Shown: piece after piece, positions 38,883 through 52,600 of the stretch
Numbering within the stretch: position 1 is the first letter of the stretch
How the letters are laid out: each line of letters begins with the position of its first letter
From: Lasioglossum baleicum
Taxonomy: Eukaryota; Arthropoda; Insecta; Hymenoptera; Halictidae
NCBI RefSeq assembly: GCF_051020765.1
Contig: NW_027469297.1
Coordinates: 172,916 to 236,915, forward strand
DNA length: 64,000 nucleotides
Direction of reading: 5' to 3'
Translations under genes and position numbers: made by a program
Notes under the pieces: generated by a model
What the model was told of the DNA's origin: nothing
Seen by the model: the letters and a program-made list of their open reading frames with translations, nothing else
The model's database searches: none

Positions 38883-40510
38883 GCGTTATGCGTTATGCGT
38901 TATGCGTTATGCGTTATGCGTTATGCGTTATGCGTTATGCGTTATGCGTTATGCGTTATGCGTTATGCGTTATGCGTTATGCGTTATGCGTTATGCGTTA
39001 TGCGTTATGCGTTATGCGTTATGCGTTATGCGTTATGCGTTATGCGTTATGCGTTATGCGTTATGCGTTATGCGTTATGCGTTATGCCTTATGCGTTATG
39101 CGTTATGCTGACGCCTTATGCGTTATGCGTTATGCGTTATGCCTTATGCGTTATGCGTTATGCGTTATGCGTTATGCGTTATGCGTTATGCGTTATGCGT
39201 TATGCGTTATGCGTTATGCGTTATGCGTTATGCGTTATGCGTTATGCGTTATGCGTTATGCGTTATGCGTTATGCGTTATGCGTTATGCGTTATGCGTTA
39301 TGCGTTATGCGTTATGCGTTATGCGTTATGCGTTATGCGTTATGCGTTATGCGTTATGCGTTATGCGTTATGCGTTATGCGTTATGCGTTATGCGTTATG
39401 CGTTATGCGTTATGCGTTATGCGTTATGCCTTATGCGTTATGCGTTATGCTGACGCCTTATGCGTTATGCGTTATGCGTTATGCCTTATGCGTTATGCGT
39501 TATGCGTTATGCGTTATGCGTTATGCGTTATGCGTTATGCGTTATGCGTTATGCGTTATGCGTTATGCGTTATGCGTTATGCGTTATGCGTTATGCGTTA
39601 TGCGTTATGCGTTATGCGTTATGCGTTATGCGTTATGCGTTATGCGTTATGCGTTATGCGTTATGCGTTATGCGTTATGCGTTATGCGTTATGCGTTATG
39701 CGTTATGCGTTATGCGTTATGCGTTATGCGTTATGCGTTATGCGTTATGCGTTATGCGTTATGCGTTATGCGTTATGCGTTATGCGTTATGCGTTATGCG
39801 TTATGCGTTATGCGTTATGCGTTATGCGTTATGCGTTATGCGTTATGCGTTATGCGTTATGCGTTATGCGTTATGCGTTATGCGTTATGCGTTATGCGTT
39901 ATGCGTTATGCGTTATGCGTTATGCGTTATGCGTTATGCGTTATGCGTTATGCGTTATGCGTTATGCGTTATGCGTTATGCGTTATGCGTTATGCGTTAT
40001 GCGTTATGGGTTATGAGTTTTGCTTTACGCGTTATGCGTTATGCGCTATGGGTTATGCGTTATGCGTTATGCGTTATGCGTTATGCGTTATGCGTTATGC
40101 GTTATGCGTTATGCGTTATGCGTTATGCGTTATGCGTTATGCCTTATGCGTTATGCGTTATGCTGACGCCTTATGCGTTATGCGTTATGCGTTATGCCTT
40201 ATGCGTTATGCGTTATGCGTTATGCGTTATGCGTTATGCGTTATGCGTTATGCGTTATGCGTTATGCGTTATGCGTTATGCGTTATGCGTTATGCGTTAT
40301 GCGTTATGCGTTATGCGTTATGCGTTATGCGTTATGCGTTATGCGTTATGCGTTATGCGTTATGCGTTATGCGTTATGCGTTATGCGTTATGCGTTATGC
40401 GTTATGCGTTATGCGTTATGCGTTATGCGTTATGCGTTATGCGTTATGCGTTATGCGTTATGCGTTATGCGTTATGCGTTATGCGTTATGCGTTATGCGT
40501 TATGCGTTAT
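38834..40510 (+). repeat. Domain 5: subtype A4 with block B
   Basis: A4 copies at 38834 and 40008 (next at 40511) each lead through a pure run to GCCTTAT, B and a lone GCCTTAT, then another long run. Spacings 1,174 and 503 bp equal 168 x 7 - 2 and 72 x 7 - 1, with two and one B units between. The 38463-38833 stretch just before is 53 pure units following two GCGTTT 6-mers (38206 and 38457). Confidence 0.83.
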
Positions 40511-40620
40511 GGGTTATGAGTTTTGCTTTACGCGTTATGCGTTATGCGCTATGGGTTATGCGTTATGCGTTATGCGTTATGCGTTATGCGTTATGCGTTA
40601 TGCGTTATGCGTTATGCGTT

Positions 40621-42320
40621 ATGACTTATGCGTTATGCTGACGCCTTATGCGTTATGCGTTATGCGTTATGCGTTATGCGTTATGCGTTTTGCGTTATGC
40701 GTTATGCGTTATGCGTTATGCGTTATGCGTTATGCGTTATGCGTTATGCGTCATGCGTTATGCGTTATGCGTTATGCGTTATGCGTTATGCGTTATGCGT
40801 TATGCGTTATGCGTTATGCGTTATGCGTTATGCGTTATGCCTTATGCGTTATGCTGACGCCTTATGCGTTATGCGTTATGCGTTATGCGTTATGCGTTAT
40901 GCGTTATGCGCTATGGGTTATGCGTTATGCGTTATGCGTTATGCGTTATGCGTTATACGTTATGCGTTATGCGTTATGCGTTATGCGTTATTCGTTATGC
41001 GTTATGCGTTATGCGTTATGCGTTATGCGTTATGCGTTATGCGTTATGCGTTATGCGTTATGCGTAATGCGTTATGCGTTATGCGTTATGCGTTATGCGT
41101 TATGCGTTATGCGTTATGCCTTATGCGTTATGCGTTATGCTGACGCCTTATGCGTTATGCGTTATGCGTTATGCGTTATGCGTTATGCGTTATGCGTTAT
41201 GCGTTATGCGTTATGCGTTATGCGTTATGCGTTATGCGTTATGCGTTATGCGTTATGCGTTATGCGTTATGCGTTATGCGTTATGCGTTATGCGTTATGC
41301 GTTATGCGTTATGCGTTATGCCTTATGCGTTATGCTGACGCCTTATGCGTTATGCGTTATGCGTTATGCGTTATGCGTTATGCGTTTTGCGTTATGCGTT
41401 ATGCGTTATGCGTTATGCGTTATGCGTTATGCGTTATGCGTTATGCGTTATGCGTCATGCGTTATGCGTTATACGTTATGCGTTATGCGTTATGCGTTAT
41501 GCGTTTTGCGTTATGCGTTATGCGTTATGCGTTATGCGTTATGCGTTATGCGTTATGCGTTATGCGTTATGCGTTATGCGTCATGCGTTATGCGTTATGC
41601 GTTATGCGTTATGCGTTATGCGTTATGCGTTATGCGTTATGCGTTATGCGTTATGCGTTATGCGTTATGCGTTATGCGTTATGCGTTATGCGTTATGCGT
41701 TATGCCTTATGCGTTATGCGTTATGCTTATGCCTTATGCGTTATGCGTTATGCGTAATGCGTTATGCGTTATGCGTTATGCGTTATGCGTTATGCGTTAT
41801 GCGTTATGCGTTATGCGTTATGCGTTATGCGTTATGCGTTATGCGTTATGCGTTATGCGTTATGCGTTATGCCTTATGCGTTATGCGTTATGCTGACGCC
41901 TTATGCGTTATGCGTTATGCGTTATGCCTTATGCGTTATGCGTTATGCGTTATGCGTTATGCGTTATGCGTTATGCGTTATGCGTTATGCGTTATGCGTT
42001 ATGCGTTATGCGTTATGCGTTATGCGTTATGCGTTATGCGTTATGCGTTATGCGTTATGCGTTATGCGTTATGCGTTATGCGTTATGCGTTATGCGTTAT
42101 GCGTTATGCGTTATGCGTTATGCGTTATGCGTTATGCGTTATGCGTTATGCGTTATGCGTTATGCGTTATGCGTTATGCGTTATGCGTTATGCGTTATGG
42201 GTTATGAGTTTTGCTTTACGCGTTATGCGTTATGCGCTATGGGTTATGCGTTATGCGTTATGCGTTATGCGTTATGCGTTATGCGTTATGCGTTATGCGT
42301 TATGCGTTATGCGTTATGCG
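40621..42320 (+). repeat. Segmental duplicate, left copy (partner at 51621-53380)
   Basis: Starts with the unit GACTTAT, found only here and at 51621, exactly 11,000 bp away. Then come B, a half block G, B (40855), an isolated GCGCTAT-GGGTTAT pair that looks like the tail of a lost block A, ACGTTAT, TCGTTAT, GCGTAAT, two B, a full G, C, GCGTAAT, B and A4 (42199). The partner has the same order. The offset stays at 11,000 through the first 350 bp, is 10,972 at block G and 11,049 at A4, each step a multiple of 7. Confidence 0.88.
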
Positions 42321-45300
42321 TTATGCGTTATTCGTTATGCGTTATGCGTTATGCGTTATGCGTTATGCGTTATGCGTTATGCGTTATGCGTTATGCGTTA
42401 TGCGTTATGCGTTATGCGTTATGCGTTATGCGTTATGCGTTATGCGTTATGCGTTATGCGTTATGCGTTATGCGTTATGCGTTATGCGTTATGCGTTATG
42501 CGTTATGCGTTATGCGTTATGCGTTATGCGTTATGCGTTATGCGTTATGCGTTATGCGTTATGCGTTATGCGTTATGCGTTATGCCTTATGCGTTATGCT
42601 GACGCCTTATGCGTTATGCGTTATGCGTTATGCGTTATGCGTTATGCGTTATGCGTTATGCGTTATGCGTTATGCGTTATGCGTTATGCGTTATGCGTAA
42701 TGCGTTATGCGTTATGCGTTATGCGTTATGCGTTATGCGTTATGCGTTATGCGTTATGCGTTATGCGTTATGCGTTATGCGTTATGCGTTATGCGTTATG
42801 CGTTATGCGTTATGCGTTATGCGTTATGCGTTATGCGTTATGCGTTATGCGTTATGCGTTATGCGTTATGCGTTATGCGTTATGCGTTATGCGTTATGCG
42901 TTATGCGTTATGCGTTATGCGTTATGCGTTATGCGTTATGCGTTATGCGTTATGCGTTATGCGTTATGCGTTATGCGTTATGCGTTATGCGTTATGCGTT
43001 ATGCGTTATGCGTTATGCGTTATGCGTTATGCGTTATGCGTTATGCGTTATGCGTTATGGGTTATGAGTTTTGCTTTACGCGTTAAGCGTTATGCGCTAT
43101 GGGTTATGCGTTATGCGTTATGCGTTATGCGTTATGCGTTATGCGTTATGCGTTATGCGTTATGCGTTATGCGTTATGCGTTATGCGTTATGCGTTATGC
43201 GTTATGCGTTATGCGTTATGCGTTATGCGTTATTCGTTATGCGTTATGCGTTATGCGTTATGCGTTATGCGTTATGCGTTATGCGTAATGCGTTATGCGT
43301 TATGCGTTATGCGTTATGCGTTATGCGTTATGCGTTATGCCTTATGCGTTATGCGTTATGCTGACGCCTTATGCGTTATGCGTTATGCGTTATGCGTTAT
43401 GCGTTATGCGTTATGCGTTATGCGTTATGCGTTATGCGTTATGCGTTATGCGTTATGCGTTATGCGTTATGCCTTATGCGTTATGCTGACGCCTTATGCG
43501 TTATGCGTTATGCGTTATGCGTTATGCGTTATGCGTTATGCGTTTTGCGTTATGCGTTATGCGTTATGCGTTATGCGTTATGCGTTATGCGTTATGCGTT
43601 ATGCGTCATGCGTTATGCGTTATACGTTATGCGTTATGCGTTATGCGTTATGCGTTATGCGTTTTGCGTTATGCGTTATGCGTTATGCGTTATGCGTTAT
43701 GCGTTATGCGTTATGCGTTATGCGTTATGCGTTATGCGTTATGCGTCATGCGTTATGCGTTATGCGTTATGCGTTATGCGTTATGCGTTATGCGTTATGC
43801 GTTATGCGTTATGCGTTATGCGTTATGCGTTATGCGTTATGCGTTATGCGTTATGCGTTATGCGTTATACGTTATGCGTTATGCGTTATGCGTTATGCGT
43901 TATGCGTTATGCGTTATGCCTTATGCGTTATGCGTTATGCTGACGCCTTATGCGTTATGCGTTATGCGTTATGCCTTATGCGTTATGCGTTATGCGTTAT
44001 GCGTTATGCGTTATGCGTTATGCGTTATGCGTTATGCGTTATGCGTTATGCGTTATGCGTTATGCGTTATGCGTTATGCGTTATGCGTTATGCGTTATGC
44101 GTTATGCGTTATGCGTTATGCGTTATGCGTTATGCGTTATGCGTTATGCGTTATGCGTTATGCGTTATGCGTTATGCGTTATGCGTTATGCGTTATGCGT
44201 TATGCGTTATGCGTTATGCGTTATGCGTTATGCCTTATGCCTTATGCGTTATGCGTTATGCTGACGCCTTATGCGTTATGCGTTATGCGTTATGCCTTAT
44301 GCGTTATGCGTTATGCGTTATGCGTTATGCGTTATGCGTTATGCGTTATGCGTTTGCGTTATGCGTTATGCGTTATGCGTTATGCGTTATGCGTTATGCG
44401 TTATGCGTTATGCGTTATGCGTTATGCGTTATGCGTTATGCGTTATGCGTTATGCGTTATGCGTTATGCGTTATGCGTTATGCGTTATGCGTTATGCGTT
44501 ATGCGTTATGCGTTATGCGTTATGCGTTATGCGTTATGCGTTATGCGTTATGCGTTATGCGTTATGCGTTATGCGTTATGCGTTATGCGTTATGCGTTAT
44601 GCGTTATGCGTTATGCGTTATGCGTTATGCGTTATGCGTTATGCGTTATGCGTTATGCGTTATGCGTTATGCGTTATGCGTTATGCGTTATGCGTTATGC
44701 GTTATGCGTTATGCGTTATGCGTTATGCGTTATGCGTTATGCGTTATGCGTTATGCGTTATGCGTTATGCGTTATGCGTTATGCGTTATGCGTTATGGGT
44801 TATGAGTTTTGCTTTACGCGTTATGCGTTATGCGCTATGGGTTATGCGTTATGCGTTATGCGTTATGCGTTATGCGTTATGCGTTATGCGTTATGCGTTA
44901 TGCCTTATGCGTTATGCGTTATGCTTATGCCTTATGCGTTATGCGTTATGCGTAATGCGTTATGCGTTATGCGTTATGCGTTATGCGTTATGCGTTATGC
45001 GTTATGCGTTATGCGTTATGCGTTATGCGTTATGCCTTATGCGTTATGCTGACGCCTTATGCGTTATGCGTTATGCGTTATGCGTTATGCGTTATGCGTT
45101 ATGCGTTATGCGTTATGCGTTATGCGTTATGCGTTATGCGTTATGCGTTATGCGTTATGCGTTATGCGTTATGCGTTATGCGTTATGCGTTATGCGTTAT
45201 GCGTTATGCGTTATGCGTTATGCGTTATGCGTTATGCGTTATGCGTTTTGCGTTATGCGTTATGCGTTATGCGTTATGCGTTATGCGTTATGCGTTATGC

Positions 45301-48300
45301 GTTATGCGTTATGCGTTATGCGTTATGCGTTATGCGTTATGCGTTATGCGTTATGCGTTATGCGTTATGCGTTATGCGTTATGCGTTATGCGTTATGCGT
45401 TATGCGTTATGCGTTATGCGTTATGCGTTATGCGTTATGCGTTATGCGTTATGCGTTATGCGTTATGCGTTATGCGTTATGCGTTATGCGTTATGCGTTA
45501 TGCGTTATGCGTTATGCGTTATGCGTTATGCGTTATGCGTTATGCGTTATGCGTTATGCGTTATGCGTTATGCGTTATGCGTTATGCGTTATGCGTTATG
45601 CGTTATGCGTTATGCGTTATGCGTTATGCGTTATGCGTTATGCGTTATGCGTTATGCGTTATGCGTTATGCGTTATGCGTTATGCGTTATGCGTTATGCG
45701 TTATGCGTTATGCGTTATGCGTTATGCGTTATGCGTTATGGGTAATGCTTTATACGTTATGCGTTATGCGTTATGCGTTATGCGTTATGCGTTTTGCGTT
45801 ATGCGTTATGCGTTATGCGTTATGCGTTATGCGTTATGCGTTATGCGTTATGCGTTATGCGTTATGCGTTATGCGTCAAGCGTTATGCGTTATGCGTTAT
45901 GCGTTATGCGTTATGCGTTATGCGTTATGCGTTATGCGTTATGCGTTATGCGTTATGCGTTATGCGTTATGCGTTATGCGTTATGCGTTATGCGTTATGC
46001 GTTATGCGTTATGCGTTATGCGTTATGCGTTATGCGTTATGCGTTATGCGTTATGCGTTATGCCTTATGCGTTATGCGTTATGCTTATGCCTTATGCGTT
46101 ATGCGTTATGCGTAATGCGTTATGCGTTATGCGTTATGCGTTATGCGTTATGCGTTATGCGTTATGCGTTATGCGTAATGCGTTATGCGTTATGCGTTAT
46201 GCGTTATGCGTTATGCGTTATGCGTTATGCGTTATGCGTTATGCGTTATGCGTTATGCGTTATGCGTTATGCGTTATGCGTTATGCGTTATGCGTTATGC
46301 GTTATGCGTTATGCGTTATGCGTTATGCGTTATGCGTTATGCGTTATGCGTTATGCGTTATGCGTTATGCGTTATGCGTTATGCGTTATGCGTTATGCGT
46401 TATGCGTTATGCGTTATGCGTTATGCGTTATGCGTTATGCGTTATGGGTTATGAGTTTTGCTTTACGCGTTAAGCGTTATGCGCTATGGGTTATGCGTTA
46501 TGCGTTATGCGTTATGCGTTATGCGTTATGCGTTATGCGTTATGCGTTATGCGTTATGCGTTATGCGTTATGCGTTATGCGTTATGCGTTATTCGTTATG
46601 CGTTATGCGTTATGCGTTATGCGTTATGCGTTATGCGTTATGCGTTATGCGTTATGCGTTATGCGTTATGCGTTATGCGTAATGCGTTATGCGTTATGCG
46701 TTATGCGTTATGCGTTATGCGTTATGCGTTATGCGTTATGCCTTATGCGTTATGCGTTATGCTGACGCCTTATGCGTTATGCGTTATGCGTTATGCGTTA
46801 TGCGTTATGCGTTATGCGTTATGTGTTATGCGTTATGCGTTATGCGTTATGCGTTATGCGTTATGCGTTATGCGTTATGCGTTATGCGTTATGCCTTATG
46901 CGTTATGCTGACGCCTTATGCGTTATGCGTTATGCGTTATGCGTTATGCGTTATGCGTTTTGCGTTATGCGTTATGCGTTATGCGTTATGCGTTATGCGT
47001 TATGCGTTATGCGTTATGCGTTATGCGTCATGCGTTATGCGTTATACGTTATGCGTTATGCGTTATGCGTTATGCGTTATGCGTTTTGCGTTATGCGTTA
47101 TGCGTTATGCGTTATGCGTTATGCGTTATGCGTTATGCGTTATGCGTTATGCGTTATGCGTTATGCGTTATGCGTTATGCGTTGTGCGTTATGCGTTATG
47201 CGTTATGCGTTATGCGTTATGCGTTATGCGTTATGCCTTATGCGTTATGCGTTATGCGTTATGCGTTATGCGTTATGCGTTATGCGTTATGCGTTATGCG
47301 TTATGCGTTATGCGTTATGCGTTATGCGTTATGCGTTATGCGTTATGCGTTATGCGTTATGCGTTATGCGTTATGCGTTATGCGTTATGCGTTATGCCTT
47401 ATGCGTTATGCTGACGCCTTATGCGTTATGCGTTATGCGTTATGCGTTATGCGTTATGCGTTTTGCGTTATGCGTTATGCGTTATGCGTTATGCGTTATG
47501 CGTTATGCGTTATGCGTTATGCGTTATGCGTTATGCGTTATGCGTTATGCGTTATGCGTTATGCGTTATGCGTTATGCGTTATGCGTTATGCCTTATGCG
47601 TTATGCGTTATGCTGACGCCTTATGCGTTATGCGTTATGCGTTATGCCTTATGCGTTATGCGTTATGCGTTATGCGTTATGCGTTATGCGTTATGCGTTA
47701 TGCGTTATGCGTTATGCGTTATGCGTTATGCGTTATGCGTTATGCGTTATGCGTTATGCGTTATGCGTTATGCGTTATGCGTTATGCGTTATGCGTTATG
47801 CGTTATGCGTTATGCGTTATGCGTTATGCGTTATGCGTTGTGCGTTATGCCTTATGCGTTATGCGTTATGCTTATGCCTTATGCGTTATGCGTAATGCGT
47901 TATGCGTTATGCGTTATGCGTTATGCGTTATGCGTTATGCGTTATGCGTTGTGCGTTATGCGTTATGCGTTATGCGTTATGCGTCATGCGTTATGCGTTA
48001 TGCCTTATGCGTTATGCGTTATGCGTTATGCGTTATGCGTTATGCGTTATGCGTTATGCGTTATGCGTTATGCGTTATGCGTTATGCGTTATGCGTTATG
48101 CGTTATGCGTTATGCGTTATGCGTTATGGGTTATGCGTTATGCGTTATGCGTTATGCGTTATGCGTTATGCGTTATGCCTTATGCGTTATGCGTTATGCT
48201 GACGCCTTATGCGTTATGCGTTATGCGTTATGCCTTATGCGTTATGCGTTATGCGTTATGCGTTATGCGTTATGCGTTATGCGTTATGCGTTATGCGTTA

Positions 48301-49687
48301 TGCGTTATGCGTTATGCGTTATGCGTTATGCGTTATGCGTTATGCGTTATGCGTTATGCGTTATGCGTTATGCGTTATGCGTTATGCGTTATGCGTTATG
48401 CGTTATGCGTTATGCGTTATGCGTTATGCGTTATGCGTTATGCGTTATGCGTTATGCGTTATGCGTTATGCGTTATGCGTTATGCGTTATGCCTTATGCG
48501 TTATGCGTTATGCTGACGCCTTATGCGTTATGCGTTATGCGTTATGCCTTATGCGTTATGCGTTATTCGTTATGCGTTATGCGTTATGCGTTATGCGTTA
48601 TGCGTTATGCGTTATGCGTTATGCGTAATGCGTTATGCGTTATGCGTTATGCGTTATGCGTTATGCGTTATGCGTTATGCCTTATGCGTTATGCGTTATG
48701 CTGACGCCTTATGCGTTATGCGTTATGCGTTATGCGTTATGCGTTATGCGTTATGCGTTATGCGTTATGCGTTATGCGTTATGCGTTATGCGTTATGCGT
48801 TATGCGTTATGCGTTATGCGTTATGCGTTATGCGTTATGCGTTATGCGTTATGCGTTATGCGTTATGCGTTATGCGTTATGCGTTATGCGTTATGCCTTA
48901 TGCGTTATGCTGACGCCTTATGCGTTATGCGTTATGCGTTATGCGTTATGCGTTATGCGTTTTGCGTTATGCGTTATGCGTTATGCGTTATGCGTTATGC
49001 GTTATGCGTTATGCGTTATGCGTTATGCGTCATGCGTTATGCGTTATACGTTATGCGTTATGCGTTATGCGTTATGCGTTTTGCGTTATGCTGACGCCTT
49101 ATGCGTTATGCGTTATGCGTTATGCCTTATGCGTTATGCGTTATGCGTTATGCGTTATGCGTTATGCGTTATGCGTTATGCGTTTGCGTTATGCGTTATG
49201 CGTTATGCGTTATGCGTTATGCGTTATGCGTTATGCGTTATGCGTTATGCGTTATGCGTTATGCGTTATGCGTTATGCGTTATGCGTTATGCGTTATGCG
49301 TTATGCGTTATGCGTTATGCGTTATGCGTTATGCGTTATGCGTTATGCCTTATGCGTTATGCGTTATGCTTATGCCTTATGCGTTATGCGTTATGCGTAA
49401 TGCGTTATGCGTTATGCGTTATGCGTTATGCGTTATGCGTTATGCGTTATGCGTTATGCGTTATGCGTTATGCGTTATGCGTTATGCGTTATGCGTTATG
49501 CGTTATGCGTTATGCGTTATGCCTTATGCGTTATGCGTTATGCTGACGCCTTATGCGTTATGCGTTATGCGTTATGCCTTATGCGTTATGCGTTATGCGT
49601 TATGCGTTATGCGTTATGCGTTATGCGTTATGCGTTATGCGTTATGCGTTATGCGTTATGCGTTATGCGTTATGCGTTATGCGTTAT
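42199..49687 (+). repeat. Domain 5, middle: A4/A1, B and G
   Basis: Block A at 42199 (A4), 43059 (A1), 44797 (A4) and 46446 (A1). A1 copies start the series A, TCGTTAT, GCGTAAT, B, B, G. A4 copies are followed by longer pure runs and fewer B. GCGTTT 6-mers lie at about 44352 and 49182. The stretch 45250-45739 is a 70-unit pure run preceding the D at 45740. The 46446-49687 interval is the most B-rich of domain 5, with ten B, two C and one GCGTTT in 3,242 bp (465 x 7 - 13). Confidence 0.82.
45740..48230 (+). repeat. Segmental duplicate, right copy (partner at 35385-37870)
   Basis: Carries D (45740, the only D in the right 28 kb), GCGTTTT, GCGTCAA (about 45875), C, two GCGTAAT, A1 (46446), B (46762), GTGTTAT, B (46910), the G-type block with GCGTTGT, then C (47870), GCGTAAT, GCGTTGT, GCGTCAT and B (48199). 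It also has an extra B-to-B module near 47411-47613 and a GGGTTAT near 48127 that the left copy lacks. D this far right is most simply explained by the duplication. Confidence 0.85.
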
Positions 49688-52600
49688 GGGTTATGAGTTT
49701 TGCTTTACGCGTTATGCGTTATGCGCTATGGGTTATGCGTTATGCGTTATGCGTTATGCGTTATGCGTTATGCGTTATGCGTTATGCGTTATGCGTTATG
49801 CGTTATGCGTTATGCGTTATGCGTTATGCGTTATGCGTTATGCGTTATGCGTTATGCGTTATGCGTTATGCGTTATGCGTTATGCGTTATGGGTTATGCG
49901 TTATGCGTTATGCGTTATGCGTTATGCGTTATGCGTTATGCCTTATGCGTTATGCGTTATGCTGACGCCTTATGCGTTATGCGTTATGCGTTATGCCTTA
50001 TGCGTTATGCGTTATGCGTTATGCGTTATGCGTTATGCGTTATGCGTTATGCGTTATGCGTTATGCGTTATGCGTTATGCGTTATGCGTTATGCGTTATG
50101 CGTTATGCGTTATGCGTTATGCGTTATGCGTTATGCGTTATGCGTTATGCGTTATGCGTTATGCGTTATGCGTTATGCGTTATGCGTTATGCGTTATGCG
50201 TTATGCGTTATGCGTTATGCGTTATGCGTTATGCGTTATGCGTTATGCGTTATGCCTTATGCGTTATGCGTTATGCTGACGCCTTATGCGTTATGCGTTA
50301 TGCGTTATGCCTTATGCGTTATGCGTTATGCGTTATGCGTTATGCGTTATGCGTTATGCGTTATGCGTTATGCGTTATGCGTTATGCGTTATGCGTTATG
50401 CGTTATGCGTTATGCGTTATGCGTTATGCGTTATGCGTTATGCGTTATGCGTTATGCGTTATGCGTTATGCGTTATGCGTTATGCGTTATGCGTTATGCG
50501 TTATGCGTTATGCGTTATGCGTTATGCGTTATGCGTTATGCGTTATGCGTTATGCGTTATGCGTTATGCGTTATGCGTTATGCGTTATGCGTTATGCGTT
50601 ATGCGTTATGCGTTATGCGTTATGCGTTATGCGTTATGCGTTATGCGTTATGCGTTATGCGTTATGCGTTATGCGTTATGCGTTATGCGTTATGCGTTAT
50701 GCGTTATGCGTTATGCGTTATGCGTTATGCGTTATGCGTTATGCGTTATGCGTTATGCGTTATGCGTTATGCGTTATGGGTTATGAGTTTTGCTTTACGC
50801 GTTATGCGTTATGCGCTATGGGTTATGCGTTATGCGTTATGCGTTATGCGTTATGCGTTATGCGTTATGCGTTATGCGTTATGCGTTATGCGTTATGCGT
50901 TATGCCTTATGCGTTATGCGTTATGCTGACGCCTTATGCGTTATGCGTTATGCGTTATGCGTTATGCCTTATGCGTTATGCGTTATGCGTTATGCGTTAT
51001 GCGTTATGCGTTATGCGTTATGCGTTATGCGTTATGCGTTATGCGTTATGCGTTATGCGTTATGCGTTATGCGTTATGCGTTATGCGTTATGCGTTATGC
51101 GTTATGCGTTATGCGTTATGCGTTATGCGTTATGCGTTATGCGTTATGCGTTATGCGTTATGCGTTATGCGTTATGCGTTATGCGTTATGCGTTATGCGT
51201 TATGCGTTATGCGTTATGCGTTATGCGTTATGCGTTATGCGTTATGCGTTATGGGTTATGAGTTTTGCTTTACGCGTTATGCGTTATGCGCTATGGGTTA
51301 TGCGTTATGCGTTATGCGTTATGCGTTATGCGTTATGCGTTATGCGTTATGCGTTATGCGTTATGCGTTATGCGTTATGCGTTATGCGTTATGCGTTATG
51401 CGTTATGCGTTATTCGTTATGCGTTATGCGTAATGCGTTATGCGTTATGCGTTATGCGTTATGCGTTATGCGTTATGCGTTATGCCTTATGCGTTATGCG
51501 TTATGCTGACGCCTTATGCGTTATGCGTTATGCGTTATGCGTTATGCGTTATGCGTTATGCGTTATGCGTTATGCGTTATGCGTTATGCGTTATGCGTTA
51601 TGCGTTATGCGTTATGCGTTATGACTTATGCGTTATGCTGACGCCTTATGCGTTATGCGTTATGCGTTATGCGTTATGCGTTATGCGTTTTGCGTTATGC
51701 GTTATGCGTTATGCGTTATGCGTTATGCGTTATGCGTTATGCGTTATGCGTCATGCGTTATGCGTTATGCGTTATGCGTTATGCGTTATGCGTTATGCGT
51801 TATGCGTTATGCGTTATGCGTTATGCGTTATGCGTTATGCCTTATGCGTTATGCTGACGCCTTATGCGTTATGCGTTATGCGTTATGCGTTATGCGTTAT
51901 GCGTTATGCGCTATGGGTTATGCGTTATGCGTTATGCGTTATGCGTTATGCGTTATACGTTATGCGTTATGCGTTATGCGTTATGCGTTATTCGTTATGC
52001 GTTATGCGTTATGCGTTATGCGTTATGCGTTATGCGTTATGCGTTATGCGTAATGCGTTATGCGTTATGCGTTATGCGTTATGCGTTATGCGTTATGCGT
52101 TATGCCTTATGCGTTATGCGTTATGCTGACGCCTTATGCGTTATGCGTTATGCGTTATGCGTTATGCGTTATGCGTTATGCGTTATGCGTTATGCGTTAT
52201 GCGTTATGCGTTATGCGTTATGCGTTATGCGTTATGCGTTATGCGTTATGCGTTATGCGTTATGCGTTATGCGTTATGCGTTATGCGTTATGCCTTATGC
52301 GTTATGCTGACGCCTTATGCGTTATGCGTTATGCGTTATGCGTTATGCGTTATGCGTTTTGCGTTATGCGTTATGCGTTATGCGTTATGCGTTATGCGTT
52401 ATGCGTTATGCGTTATGCGTTATGCGTCATGCGTTATGCGTTATACGTTATGCGTTATGCGTTATGCGTTATGCGTTTTGCGTTATGCGTTATGCGTTAT
52501 GCGTTATGCGTTATGCGTTATGCGTTATGCGTTATGCGTTATGCGTTATGCGTCATGCGTTATGCGTTATGCGTTATGCGTTATGCGTTATGCGTTATGC

